A stretch of DNA of 16,031 bases from Firmicutes bacterium AM31-12AC (GCA_003480425.1 QUJA01000051.1:1-16031), one strand, 5' to 3'; counted from the stretch's first letter, positions 6,660-13,014 are shown. The notes: a model not told the origin generated them from the letters alone. Numbers and translations are program-made.

Positions 6660-7271
6660 TTAACTGTTTTCCAGAAGCAGCAACACATCTTTCATACCCG
6701 ATTGATAAAGGTAATCTCCGCAACACAGCCAGCGATTATGAACTGCCGTTACATAATGATCAACCAATTTCCACTCTTTTGATGATAATTTTCTTTTTAC
6801 TTCCACTTCACTGTTCTCTTCTTCCTTGATGCAGTTTTGATATTCTTCACTTTCATCCAATAGCTGTTTTTCCAGTTCATCTGAACGAATACTGGTAAGC
6901 AATTCAATCAAATGCGTGAATGCCCCGGAATCCTCATTTAGCATCTCATTCTTTAGCTGTGCTAACATTCTTCCATAAGAGAATGTCATTATCTGTCCAG
7001 CAAGATAATAGTATTCATATTCGAATATTGCCTTCTCATCCTTTGTTTCGATGTATTTATGCAAGGCTTTATGATCTTCCGGTGTTAACACTATACCTTC
7101 CATACTATTTATCAGTATCCGCAGTGCTGGATTTTCGTCCACAATTCTCATTGCTTTCACCTGGAGTTCACGATATTCTGAGTGATTCTTTTTCAAATAC
7201 TTAGTCACCCATTTCTCCACCGATTCCCATAATGTACTTTGCTCCCACATGATATCTTGCTTTTTTCGCAT
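6660..7271 (-). CDS. Conserved 203-aa helical cytoplasmic protein, function unknown
   Basis: This looks like a soluble, mostly helical protein. It begins MRKKQDIMWEQSTLWESVEK and has a central TPEDHKALHKYIETKDEKA segment, an acidic, strongly charged region (about 125-160) and a final tryptophan- and cysteine-containing part (KLVDHYVTAVHNRWLCCGDY). I believe similar proteins of unknown function occur in other Lachnospiraceae, but I cannot name the family. There is no signal peptide or membrane span. The ATG at 7271 has AAGGGAG 9 bases upstream. A promoter lies at 7313-7340. It is the intact copy of the fragment at 3477-3634, and both copies lie directly downstream of a TasA-like gene and its terminator. 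This suggests, without proving, a shared role. Confidence 0.75.
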   Translation of the reverse strand: MRKKQDIMWEQSTLWESVEKWVTKYLKKNHSEYRELQVKAMRIVDENPALRILINSMEGIVLTPEDHKALHKYIETKDEKAIFEYEYYYLAGQIMTFSYGRMLAQLKNEMLNEDSGAFTHLIELLTSIRSDELEKQLLDESEEYQNCIKEEENSEVEVKRKLSSKEWKLVDHYVTAVHNRWLCCGDYLYQSGMKDVLLLLENS

Positions 7272-7392
7272 ATTGCATTTCTCCCTTCTGAAGTTCTCTT
7301 TTCAGTTACATGACTATACCAGAAGTCGGGAAAATAGCAATTCATCAGATGTACTGAAAAAATGGGGGGGAGGAGATTTGGGATAGTTAACA
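7114..7392. repeat. Duplicated segment, copy B
   Basis: Counterpart of 3477-3750: the 5' part of the 203-aa gene, its ribosome site, its promoter and the spacer up to the upstream terminator. Small substitutions and a G-run difference (seven G at 7364-7370) separate the copies. Confidence 0.85.
7313..7340 (-). promoter_or_regulatory. Promoter of the 203-aa gene
   Basis: TTGCTA (7340-7335), 16 bases, TATAGT (7318-7313), ending about 40 bases before the ATG. Hexamers and spacing are conserved in copy A. Confidence 0.6.
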
Positions 7393-7411
7393 TGATGGTA
7401 AATGGGTAAAA

Positions 7412-7447
7412 AATTCCCCAGACGCCACAACCGTCTGGGAAGTTCTT
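7412..7447 (-). terminator. Terminator of the TasA-like gene
   Basis: On the minus strand CCCAGACG (7439-7432), a 7-base loop and CGTCTGGG (7424-7417) are followed by GAATTTTTT. It is a textbook rho-independent terminator. Two further hairpins lie between it and the stop codon (7459-7481, an 8-bp stem; 7491-7511, a 6-bp stem). Confidence 0.9.
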
Positions 7448-7513
7448 TTAGCTACTTTGCTTTATGGGAAAATCATAAAGCTTCATTTCCAATATCTTGT
7501 CTGTTGATATTTT

Positions 7514-8377
7514 TTACTTGAAGCCATTTGTATCTACAGAGAATGTGATTCCAACGGTCACACCCTTCATAGAGTTAATATTGGCAGTATACAGCTGTGC
7601 ATCATCGCCTTCATAATATGTGAATACCTGTACTGCCTGATCTTCACCAGTAGTTTCCTGATAATTAACTGTATCAATCAGACCAGTAAATGCAGTTTTT
7701 TCAACTTTTGCACCATCAGCATTATAATATGTCCAAGTAGATGTTCCAACGTCATAAATCTGCATACCATTGCTGCCGACTACCAGAATTCGAACTGCTT
7801 CGTCTAAAGCATTCGAATCAAGACCAGCAACATTTACAGTATCTGCATACAGCTTATCTGTAGTTACATTCTCAACGGTGGTTCTAAATTTAAAGTTGTT
7901 CAGCAGATAATACTTGTCATTTCCAGAGAAATCTGCACGGGTCCAAGTTGCGGTAGTGCCCTTAGTGGATGCTATACCTGTTCCGGCTGTCGTCCATGTC
8001 CAGATAAAGCCATCACCATATCCATCATCTGAATTGCTACTGCTCTTTGCAATTTGATTAGTATTCTCAGAACCTGCGGCTGTTAAATCAGCAACTGTAA
8101 AAGGTGTTACAGGTTTGAGATTAAGGTTAGTTGTATTACCAGCTTTTGTTGCATCAACAGAAATTGTTCCACCGGTAAAGTTTGTTCCTTTATTCTGGAT
8201 TTCCAAGAATTCTACTTCTGAGCTTGCAATAACAGACATCTTTTCTGCAGTTACCTTGTTATTTACAGCAAACCAAGCATATGTACTTGATCCCAGCGCT
8301 ACAGCGGCAACGCATACCATGGCAATGGCTGCAGCGAGCTGTTTCTTCAGCGCTTTTACATTTTTTGATTCATTCAT
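7514..8377 (-). CDS. SipW-type signal peptide protein, TasA/camelysin-like surface or matrix protein
   Basis: The N-terminus has basic residues, then a hydrophobic stretch (12-29) ending ALGSSTYAWF (27-36), the hallmark of proteins cleaved by a SipW-type signal peptidase. The mature part is beta-rich and Ser/Thr/Asn/Gly-rich. It ends with VQVFTYYEGDDAQ and a final VGITFSVDTNGFK strand, as in TasA/camelysin-like fibre proteins. At 287 aa it is somewhat longer than TasA. The ATG at 8377 has GGGAGG 6 bases upstream. No sipW gene is in the window, so the peptidase must be elsewhere. A long leader with a structured RNA and a small ORF precedes it. A strong terminator and two extra 3' hairpins follow. 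The role in a biofilm or surface fibre is inferred from family knowledge. Confidence 0.8.
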   Translation of the reverse strand: MNESKNVKALKKQLAAAIAMVCVAAVALGSSTYAWFAVNNKVTAEKMSVIASSEVEFLEIQNKGTNFTGGTISVDATKAGNTTNLNLKPVTPFTVADLTAAGSENTNQIAKSSSNSDDGYGDGFIWTWTTAGTGIASTKGTTATWTRADFSGNDKYYLLNNFKFRTTVENVTTDKLYADTVNVAGLDSNALDEAVRILVVGSNGMQIYDVGTSTWTYYNADGAKVEKTAFTGLIDTVNYQETTGEDQAVQVFTYYEGDDAQLYTANINSMKGVTVGITFSVDTNGFK

Positions 8378-8411
8378 ATTTTTCCTCCCATTCGTATTTT
8401 ACAACAGAACA

Positions 8412-8486
8412 TCATCTCTCATAGAGATATTGGATTTCATATATCACCATCCGCATTTTTTCTAAAATAGCTTTTGTATCATCCAT
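8412..8486 (-). CDS. Possible 24-aa small ORF in the TasA-like leader
   Basis: The ATG at 8486 lies 12 bases after AGGAG. The peptide starts MDDTKAILEKMRMVIYEIQY and would be an amphipathic helix. It ends 34 bases before the TasA-like ATG. The ribosome site is part of the outer stem of the upstream RNA structure, so translation could be switched. It might be a leader peptide or a regulator; I do not recognise it. Confidence 0.4.
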   Translation of the reverse strand: MDDTKAILEKMRMVIYEIQYLYER

Positions 8487-8499
8487 AATTTTCTACTCT

Positions 8500-8585
8500 C
8501 CTGTTATCAAATCGTACTCTCACCGGGCCCGGTGGAAAGAGTTTCTCCGTCACCTTTACCGGTGAGGATTCCATCTCATAACAGG
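8500..8585 (-). ncRNA. Candidate structured leader RNA (riboswitch-like or thermosensor-like)
   Basis: On the minus strand an outer stem CCTGTTAT (8585-8578) pairs perfectly with ATAACAGG (8507-8500). Inside, CTCACCGG (8566-8559) pairs with CCGGTGAG (8526-8519), and inside that GGTG (8554-8551) pairs with CACC (8534-8531). An alternative fold uses the 14-base palindrome CACCGGGCCCGGTG (8521-8534) as its own hairpin. The 3' side of the outer stem overlaps the AGGAG of the 24-codon ORF. It does not match the motifs I know for c-di-GMP-I, c-di-GMP-II, THF, glycine or TPP riboswitches. The rest of 8586-8681 holds one imperfect AT-rich hairpin (8644-8673) and no clear promoter. Confidence 0.5.
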
Positions 8586-8681
8586 TATGTATCTCATCCT
8601 TTTTATTCTGTTGCACTTTTCGTCATGTTATGAATTTTATATATATAAGCAGTTGTTGTGGTACTGTTTATACCTAAGTTA

Positions 8682-9005
8682 TCATTTGTTTCTCCGATTT
8701 TCCCAAGTGATGTCGCGATCTGAATAGTAACTGTCGTTCGGAGCTTCATTTCCTGCTGCATTGATTGGCTTGTCTCCGCTCAATGTATCTTTAATGTCTT
8801 TTACAAATTTCCATACCAGACTTGTGTTGTCGTCTGTATCTGAATCTATATGCATGCTAAATTGCACGCTTCCACCAATAATGGAATCTACACATTCGGG
8901 ATCATCACCTTCCATCCAGATAACAATTGTGTATCTGTCTACATTTCCTACCAGAAAATTTTCTTCATGATAGCTGCAGACAACATCCTCTGATTTGAAG
9001 TTCAC
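8682..9005 (-). CDS. C-terminal part of membrane-anchored TasA-like protein (frameshifted) or separate small protein
   Basis: The domain NVDRYTIVIWMEGDDPECVD (20-39) followed by IIGGSVQFSMHID is the end of the same beta-rich outer domain as in the 9002-9694 frame. A hydrophilic tail follows (to ENRRNK). As drawn it begins with a GTG that overlaps the upstream TGA (GTGA), with AAGG 4 bases away, so coupled translation is conceivable. However, the frame begins inside what I know as one continuous domain in related proteins. Adding one base at about 9005-9007 (GCGTGAAC to GCGGTGAAC) would join the frames as EKVAVNFKSED into a protein of about 336 aa. I favour a frameshift. Confidence 0.65.
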   Translation of the reverse strand: MNFKSEDVVCSYHEENFLVGNVDRYTIVIWMEGDDPECVDSIIGGSVQFSMHIDSDTDDNTSLVWKFVKDIKDTLSGDKPINAAGNEAPNDSYYSDRDITWENRRNK

Positions 9006-9694
9006 GCAACCTTTTCTGCTGAACCATCTTTTGCAGGTTCAGCATATACGACGCGCTTTCCATTTCTCCACACTGCAACGCGCACTGCTTCTTCAGCGCC
9101 TTTTGCACATGAATCCAGTGTGATTTTTGCGATGTATCCTAAATCTTCTTTTCCTGCATTTCTTACATAATATGTATAAGCCATGTAGTTTTTTCCGTTA
9201 TGGCTGCCGGATTCTCCATCTAAGTTGTCTGGAATATCGTCTATCGAAATATTTGTTGCATCTTTTACTGAACTGGCTGTAAGTCTTGCGGTTGCATCGT
9301 TGAATTCTCCGGTCTCGGAAATGCTGATTCCTCTTCGATATAATTCCAAACGGTTCAAGTTGATGGTGAAGTTTCCCATCTTTTCCTGTGAAAATGCAAT
9401 GATGAACAGGACAGCTACTATGAGTAGCATTCCTATCAATACTAAGTTGAGCTTGTCCATTCTCAGAAGTGCGGCGCCGATTCTCTTTGGTTTTCTGTGT
9501 GGCACGTACATGCTGACGATTGTTTCCGGATCAATGTCTTCTCCTGATTTTTCCAGCATTTCTTCTAATTCTTGAATACGGACAATCTGATCGTTTGCTT
9601 TTTTTCTTTTTTTCTTGTTCTTTTGTTTTTTGTTTTTCTTTTCTATCTTTTCGATATTATCGGTATTGTCATTTTTATCTTTTTTCCACTTCAT
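9002..9694 (-). CDS. Single-span membrane protein with Lys-rich cytoplasmic N-terminus and TasA-like outer domain (N-terminal part)
   Basis: Residues 1-35 are extremely lysine-rich (KKNKKQKNKKKRKK). Residues 36-75 are charged, and one membrane span lies at about 80-105 (LNLVLIGMLLIVAVLFIIAF). An outer domain begins GNFTINLNRLELYRRGISIS. NGKNYMAYTYYVRNAGKEDLGY and AVRVAVWRNGKRVVYAEP are the usual beta segments of these Lachnospiraceae proteins. The frame stops at 9002 in the middle of the domain; the rest is in the next frame. The ATG at 9694 is only 10 bases after the PilZ gene stop, and its ribosome site is poor, so translation probably depends on the upstream gene. It could anchor or nucleate the TasA-like fibre, but that is inference. 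Confidence 0.7.
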   Translation of the reverse strand: MKWKKDKNDNTDNIEKIEKKNKKQKNKKKRKKANDQIVRIQELEEMLEKSGEDIDPETIVSMYVPHRKPKRIGAALLRMDKLNLVLIGMLLIVAVLFIIAFSQEKMGNFTINLNRLELYRRGISISETGEFNDATARLTASSVKDATNISIDDIPDNLDGESGSHNGKNYMAYTYYVRNAGKEDLGYIAKITLDSCAKGAEEAVRVAVWRNGKRVVYAEPAKDGSAEKVA

Positions 9695-9704
9695 TCTACG
9701 CTAC

Positions 9705-10385
9705 TCACAGCTTATATCTTTTCTTTACATAAGCTACATATTCTTGCATTTTTACTTTTTCATCTGTATTTGCAAATCTTAACTGAATACCTGTAACAAA
9801 GCGGAATGGTCCGCCTTTTGGCATCTCTCTCTCCCAGCAGATAACGCCAACGACTTCTCTTGATGGCATCCCTTCGGAAGCATTTCCCAAACGAGGAAGT
9901 GTAAAAATACAGGTTTCTCCGACTTCAAACCAGCGATTCATATAGACCGCAAGACCATTGTTTGAAATATCCATCGTCTCGCCGGATTCTTGTTCTATCT
10001 CTCCTTGTGAGTTTAATTCCCAGGTGTCTTGCATAAATTTGACCGGAAGCTCAACTTTCATACGAACGTCGATACGTTTTACGAATTGTCGGTTTTCAGT
10101 TACTCTTCGAATCTTCCAATAACGACGGATTCCTTCTTTTATTACATCGTCAACGTAACCTGCAATGATGCGGGTTTCTTCTCCTTCTTCGTAGCGGAAT
10201 AAGAATTTTTGACTTTCATCTGCCTGTAGTGGCTTTCCATCTAACATTGGAATCGATACAAGAAATGCTGATTCGTCGAGTTCTTTATTAAATGTACTTA
10301 GCATATTGAATACCGGCTCCTGGCCTACTGCTGCATCTTTTGCAAGCTGCATCTTCGTCCCGCGCTTGATATCTAATGTTCCCAT
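9705..10385 (-). CDS. PilZ-domain cyclic-di-GMP receptor (YcgR-like)
   Basis: A YcgR-like N-terminal beta domain (about 1-95, GTLDIKRGTKMQLAKD...) is followed by a PilZ domain (about 98-222). The two c-di-GMP motifs are present: RxxxR as RIDVR (104-108) and DxSxxG as DISNNG (139-144). The protein is soluble, 226 aa, the usual size. An AGAGGAG lies 12 bases before the ATG, a slightly long gap. It is followed after 10 bases by the membrane protein gene, so the two are one operon. The context points to c-di-GMP control of a surface structure rather than of flagella, since no motility gene is in view. Confidence 0.88.
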   Translation of the reverse strand: MGTLDIKRGTKMQLAKDAAVGQEPVFNMLSTFNKELDESAFLVSIPMLDGKPLQADESQKFLFRYEEGEETRIIAGYVDDVIKEGIRRYWKIRRVTENRQFVKRIDVRMKVELPVKFMQDTWELNSQGEIEQESGETMDISNNGLAVYMNRWFEVGETCIFTLPRLGNASEGMPSREVVGVICWEREMPKGGPFRFVTGIQLRFANTDEKVKMQEYVAYVKKRYKL

Positions 10386-10437
10386 TCTGTGTTTTGTCTC
10401 CTCTGGTTCTGTCTTGAATTATATTTTTTCATTTAGT

Positions 10438-10466
10438 ATCTTACCATATGAATTGTGAGAAGTCTA
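10438..10466 (-). promoter_or_regulatory. Possible promoter of the PilZ operon
   Basis: TAGACT (10466-10461), 17 bases, TAAGAT (10443-10438), each 4 of 6 to consensus. It lies in the 110-base gap after the NUDIX gene; nothing better is visible there. Confidence 0.35.
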
Positions 10467-10495
10467 TCATTTGTTCACAGAGTATTCACTATTTT

Positions 10496-11110
10496 TTACA
10501 TCTTTTTCCAGCTTTTAAGCTTCCATATTGCATATCCGATAATCAGTGCATGGTCAAACGCCAGTCCGTCATTTTCCAGAATTCTCAGTTCTGACTCTGG
10601 AATCCATTTTTTCTTTTCTTCGTGAAGAACCGCTCTTAGTTCTTCTTTGTCTGACTGTAATTTCAGCACCCAGTTTTTGTTTTCATTCTGCTTCATCGAT
10701 ACTGCAAACCATTTTGCATCACTGGCATCATCTCCTGCTTTGATGGTATATTTTTCTGCATCTATCAGTGCTATATAGCTTGCGGATATTACTCGGTAAC
10801 GAGGGTCTCTGTCGACTGTGCTTGTAGTTCGAAGCTGCTCTAAGAATTCGCAATCCACGCCTGTCTCTTCCAGTAATTCTCTCCGCGCGGCCTCCTCGAT
10901 TGTTTCATCGATGCCGACAAAACCTCCCGGAAGAGCAAATGCATTTTTATAAGGATGTTTTCCTCTCTTAACCAGCAAAAGTTTTAATTCTCCTGAGTCA
11001 ACATTTTCCATATTGCATGTTGAAAAAATTACGATATCTGCTGCCACTGAAGGTTTTTGATACTTCGATGCGTCGTATTTCTTTAAAAATTCCTTTTCTG
11101 TTTCTTCCAT
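10496..11110 (-). CDS. NUDIX hydrolase
   Basis: The full Nudix box is present at residues 63-85: G63-x5-E69-x7-R77-E78-LL-E81-E82-T-G84-V. This forms the metal site for hydrolysis of a nucleoside diphosphate linked to another group. The N-terminal pattern (KYQKPSVAADIVIF) and C-terminal LAFDHALIIGYAIWKL resemble the ADP-ribose/NrtR-like Nudix group, but there is no C-terminal winged helix, so it is likely an enzyme and not a regulator. It is 204 aa and soluble. The ATG at 11110 has GAGGCGG 7 bases upstream. The substrate is not predictable with confidence. It is separated by 110 bases from the PilZ gene and by 85 from the prepilin peptidase gene, so it is probably its own unit. Confidence 0.88.
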   Translation of the reverse strand: MEETEKEFLKKYDASKYQKPSVAADIVIFSTCNMENVDSGELKLLLVKRGKHPYKNAFALPGGFVGIDETIEEAARRELLEETGVDCEFLEQLRTTSTVDRDPRYRVISASYIALIDAEKYTIKAGDDASDAKWFAVSMKQNENKNWVLKLQSDKEELRAVLHEEKKKWIPESELRILENDGLAFDHALIIGYAIWKLKSWKKM

Positions 11111-11195
11111 ATATATACCGCCTCTTTCTGATTATTTTTGATGGTATTTACCAACCATATCTTTTCTATACTGTAACACAAATATTTTGTTATGT

Positions 11196-11543
11196 TCAAT
11201 GCTGGATTTTTAAATACCACGAAACAATCTCATTTCCCCAAAAAGCAGCTATCGACAGCCCTATTGCTAGGAATGGTCCGAAAGCGAACTGATCTTTCCT
11301 ATCTCGTTTTCTGTTTTTTAGCATAATAATCCCGTAAACGCTTCCTGCTATGATTGCCAGGATCATTGCACATAGAATTAGTCTCATCCCTAAAAAGAAA
11401 CCTGATGCGGCCATTAGTTTGATGTCTCCGCCGCCGAAGCCCCCTGGAATCAGTAAGGTCAGCAATAGCATTGGAGCAGACACAACCAACATGCCGATTA
11501 ATCTATCCAGCATTCTGTATTCTGGTATGAGAAGCATTTGCAC
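11196..11543 (-). CDS. Prepilin peptidase (A24 family), C-terminal part, frameshifted
   Basis: This is an aspartic protease of type IV prepilin signal peptides in the membrane. The visible frame has the second catalytic motif GGFGGGDIKL (about 34-43, Asp 41) and the conserved FAFGPFLAIG (about 87-96), with several hydrophobic spans. The GTG at 11543 has no real ribosome site. The first Asp motif (AWQDYKTR) lies upstream in another frame (11585-11659). Joining the frames by one base near 11586-11590 gives CVAWQDYKTRIIHNKF and a protein of about 154 aa, the normal size of short A24 peptidases. No pilin or tad genes are next to it in this window. Confidence 0.8.
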   Translation of the reverse strand: MQMLLIPEYRMLDRLIGMLVVSAPMLLLTLLIPGGFGGGDIKLMAASGFFLGMRLILCAMILAIIAGSVYGIIMLKNRKRDRKDQFAFGPFLAIGLSIAAFWGNEIVSWYLKIQH

Positions 11544-11584
11544 AAATGCAAGGGAAAAGATAATGATATGAAATTTGTTGTGGA

Positions 11585-11659
11585 TTATCGGGTTTTATAA
11601 TCCTGCCAGGCTACGCATACTAGGATTATTACATATATTACATTTATTATACTGCTCAT
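11585..11659 (-). pseudogene. 5' part of the prepilin peptidase gene
   Basis: The ATG at 11659 is preceded by AGGAG with an 8-base gap, a clear true start. It encodes 24 residues: one membrane span (IINVIYVIILVCVAW) and the first catalytic aspartate in QDYKTR. It then hits TAA because of one missing base (CCCGATAATCC). The ribosome site directly abuts an eight-G run and a repeat unit at 11682, so the natural upstream region of this gene seems to have been replaced by the repeat. Confidence 0.7.
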
Positions 11660-11681
11660 TTTATACTCTCCTGGGGGGGGT

Positions 11682-11736
11682 GCCAGTGGGGACGGGGTTT
11701 CTGGCTTTTTTTTTGGGGGGCCGTTAGGGATGGGCT
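11682..11736. repeat. REP-like unit and a shortened tandem copy at the RAYT 3' end
   Basis: 11682-11714 reads GCCAGTGGGGACGGGG then TTTCTGGC and a T9 run. 11720-11736 has GCCGTTAGGGA then TGGGC and T5, a copy that lacks the CGGGGTTTC part. Both point the same way. The minus-strand stop codon of the transposase gene is inside the second copy. Confidence 0.7.
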
Positions 11737-12491
11737 TTTTCTCGTATTGCATTATTTATTGCAGTTCTGGAAATTCCCGTCAAACGACTGAGCTGACGTA
11801 TGGAAATGCCTGAATAATGTAACTTTTGTAAGTATTGATTTCGCAGGGTTCGATCAAGATGTTGAAAATCAGATGCGGATTCGCAAGACGTTTTCTTATG
11901 AATTATTTTCAATGCTTCCGTGTCAGAAAGCCGTGATAAAGAATTATATTCCATGCATTTTTCATCAGAAATATATTGTAAATATTCTATGCATTTTTCA
12001 TTACTTTGAAATAAATTTATCGCTTTGTCTATATCTACAAACGAAGATTGTGAGATTGCATAATCGTAATAACTGCTCCACCTATAAGTTCCGACAGCAG
12101 TTTCCAGTCCCGCGTGAAGCGGATTTTGATGAATATAGCGGAATACAGTCCGAAAATATCCTTCATCGTTTATCGGTTCGCTTTTATACCTGTCTTGAAA
12201 CAAATATCCGATGCGTTTATATTTTCGATTGTACCATTTAACAAATTTCACCTCTATCCTTTTCATGATTGTTTCTAATTCGGTGGTTGTTTGTTCCATT
12301 AATAAGTGAACATGATTGTCCATCAAACAATATGCATACAATTTGAATTCACATACTTCTTTGTATTTTTTTAATATACGGATAAATTGCAAATAATCCT
12401 CATTTTCTTCAAAAATGATTTGCTTGTTGACACCTCGCAAAATGACGTGATAAATGCCAAATCTACTTTTTTCTCTTGGTTTTCTCGGCAT
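11724..12491 (-). CDS. REP-associated tyrosine transposase (RAYT, Y1 HUH family)
   Basis: This is a single-strand DNA nuclease of the IS200-like Y1 type that acts on REP hairpins. The N-terminus is typical (MPRKPREKSRFGIYHVILRG). The HUH metal motif is NHVHLL with H60 and H62, and the catalytic tyrosine is most likely Y119 in RYIHQNPLHAG. The YKRIGYLFQDRYKS segment (91-104) is also characteristic. A C-terminal helix-turn-helix (about 218-252, SGISIRQLSRLTGISRTAIN) probably binds DNA. At 255 aa it is full length. The ATG at 12491 has AAAGGAAAA upstream, and TATAAT precedes it with a weak -35. There are no IS200-style ends or TnpB. Instead, repeats of one family lie at its 3' end and across the window, as expected of a domesticated RAYT. 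Confidence 0.88.
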   Translation of the reverse strand: MPRKPREKSRFGIYHVILRGVNKQIIFEENEDYLQFIRILKKYKEVCEFKLYAYCLMDNHVHLLMEQTTTELETIMKRIEVKFVKWYNRKYKRIGYLFQDRYKSEPINDEGYFRTVFRYIHQNPLHAGLETAVGTYRWSSYYDYAISQSSFVDIDKAINLFQSNEKCIEYLQYISDEKCMEYNSLSRLSDTEALKIIHKKTSCESASDFQHLDRTLRNQYLQKLHYSGISIRQLSRLTGISRTAINNAIREKAHP

Positions 12492-12643
12492 AAGTTTTCC
12501 TTTCTTTATTATATTGTTCTACTTTTTGGAATTTTTTGATTTTTGTTAATAGAATCGTTTTGAATAAAAATTTGACTTTTGATTTTAGAATAATCTATGA
12601 TTTTAACTCGGAAGACTTTTCTTAAGTAGATATAAAATATCAT

Positions 12644-12691
12644 AAAGAGAAAGATTTTACAACCGCTTCTGTAAAATCTTTCTCTTTTTTC
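12644..12691. terminator. Long-stem bidirectional terminator candidate
   Basis: A perfect 18-bp stem (12644-12661 with 12670-12687) encloses an 8-base loop. The plus strand continues with a T run; the minus strand continues ATGATATTTT. It lies between the Fur-like gene and the transposase, so its likely use is to end the feo/Fur transcript. From 12492 to 12643 the sequence is AT-rich and holds the transposase promoter only. Confidence 0.65.
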
Positions 12692-12720
12692 TTTTATTCT
12701 ATGGAAATGTTATGTTATGT

Positions 12721-12781
12721 GCCATTAAACTCCGTCCCTAATTGGTCCTGACGAGCCACTAAACTCCGTCCCTAATTGGTC
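12721..12781 (+). repeat. Two direct REP-like units at the 3' end of the Fur-like gene
   Basis: Units at 12721-12747 and 12755-12781 start GCCA(T/C)TAAACTCCGTCCC and end TAATTGGTC. They are identical except for one base and spaced 34 bases start to start. The stop codon of the Fur-like gene (12772-12774) is inside the second unit. Confidence 0.85.
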
Positions 12782-13014
12782 GCTCCTACCAGATAAATGT
12801 TTTTCCTCGTGATTGCACCAATCTCTTCTAATGAGTTTACCATTCGATAAACTGTTGCCATTCCGATTCCTGGATCTAATTTAGAAGCTTTGTAATGGAT
12901 TTCCTTGCATGAAGAGCAGTCGCCCTCCAAGATAGTATCAAGAATTGCCAGTCTCTGTTTTGTTATACGGCATCCATGTGCTCTCAACTGCTGAATTATT
13001 TCTTCTCTATCCAT
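12772..13014 (-). CDS. Fur-family regulator, truncated to the winged-helix domain
   Basis: An 80-aa protein holding only the Fur DNA-binding domain: EIIQQLRAHGCRITKQRLAIL, then a Cys pair in DCSSCKEI, then the recognition helix region GIGMATVYRMVNSLEEIGAI. The C-terminal dimerisation and metal-binding domain of the family (His/Asp/Cys-rich) is missing. After IYLV the frame enters a repeat unit and ends GATN-stop. The ATG at 13014 is preferred: AAGGG lies 10 bases before it but against the alternative TTG at 13023. It follows feoB by about 190 bases. It could be an inactive relic, or a DNA-binding domain acting without metal control. Comparison with intact relatives would settle whether the repeat truncated it. 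Confidence 0.75.
   Translation of the reverse strand: MDREEIIQQLRAHGCRITKQRLAILDTILEGDCSSCKEIHYKASKLDPGIGMATVYRMVNSLEEIGAITRKNIYLVGATN

Noticed and set aside
8115..8465. Plus-strand 116-codon frame
   Set aside because: Antisense to the TasA-like gene start and leader; no ribosome site and no recognisable domain.
8490..8585. c-di-GMP or THF riboswitch (a GGAGAGTAGA string resembles the start of the THF aptamer)
   Set aside because: The other conserved parts of these aptamers are absent, and the matching string is on the 3' side where a ribosome site is expected.
11724..12491. Active IS200/IS605 insertion sequence
   Set aside because: The protein is longer than TnpA, has a C-terminal HTH, and lacks TnpB and subterminal IS hairpins; it fits a RAYT better.
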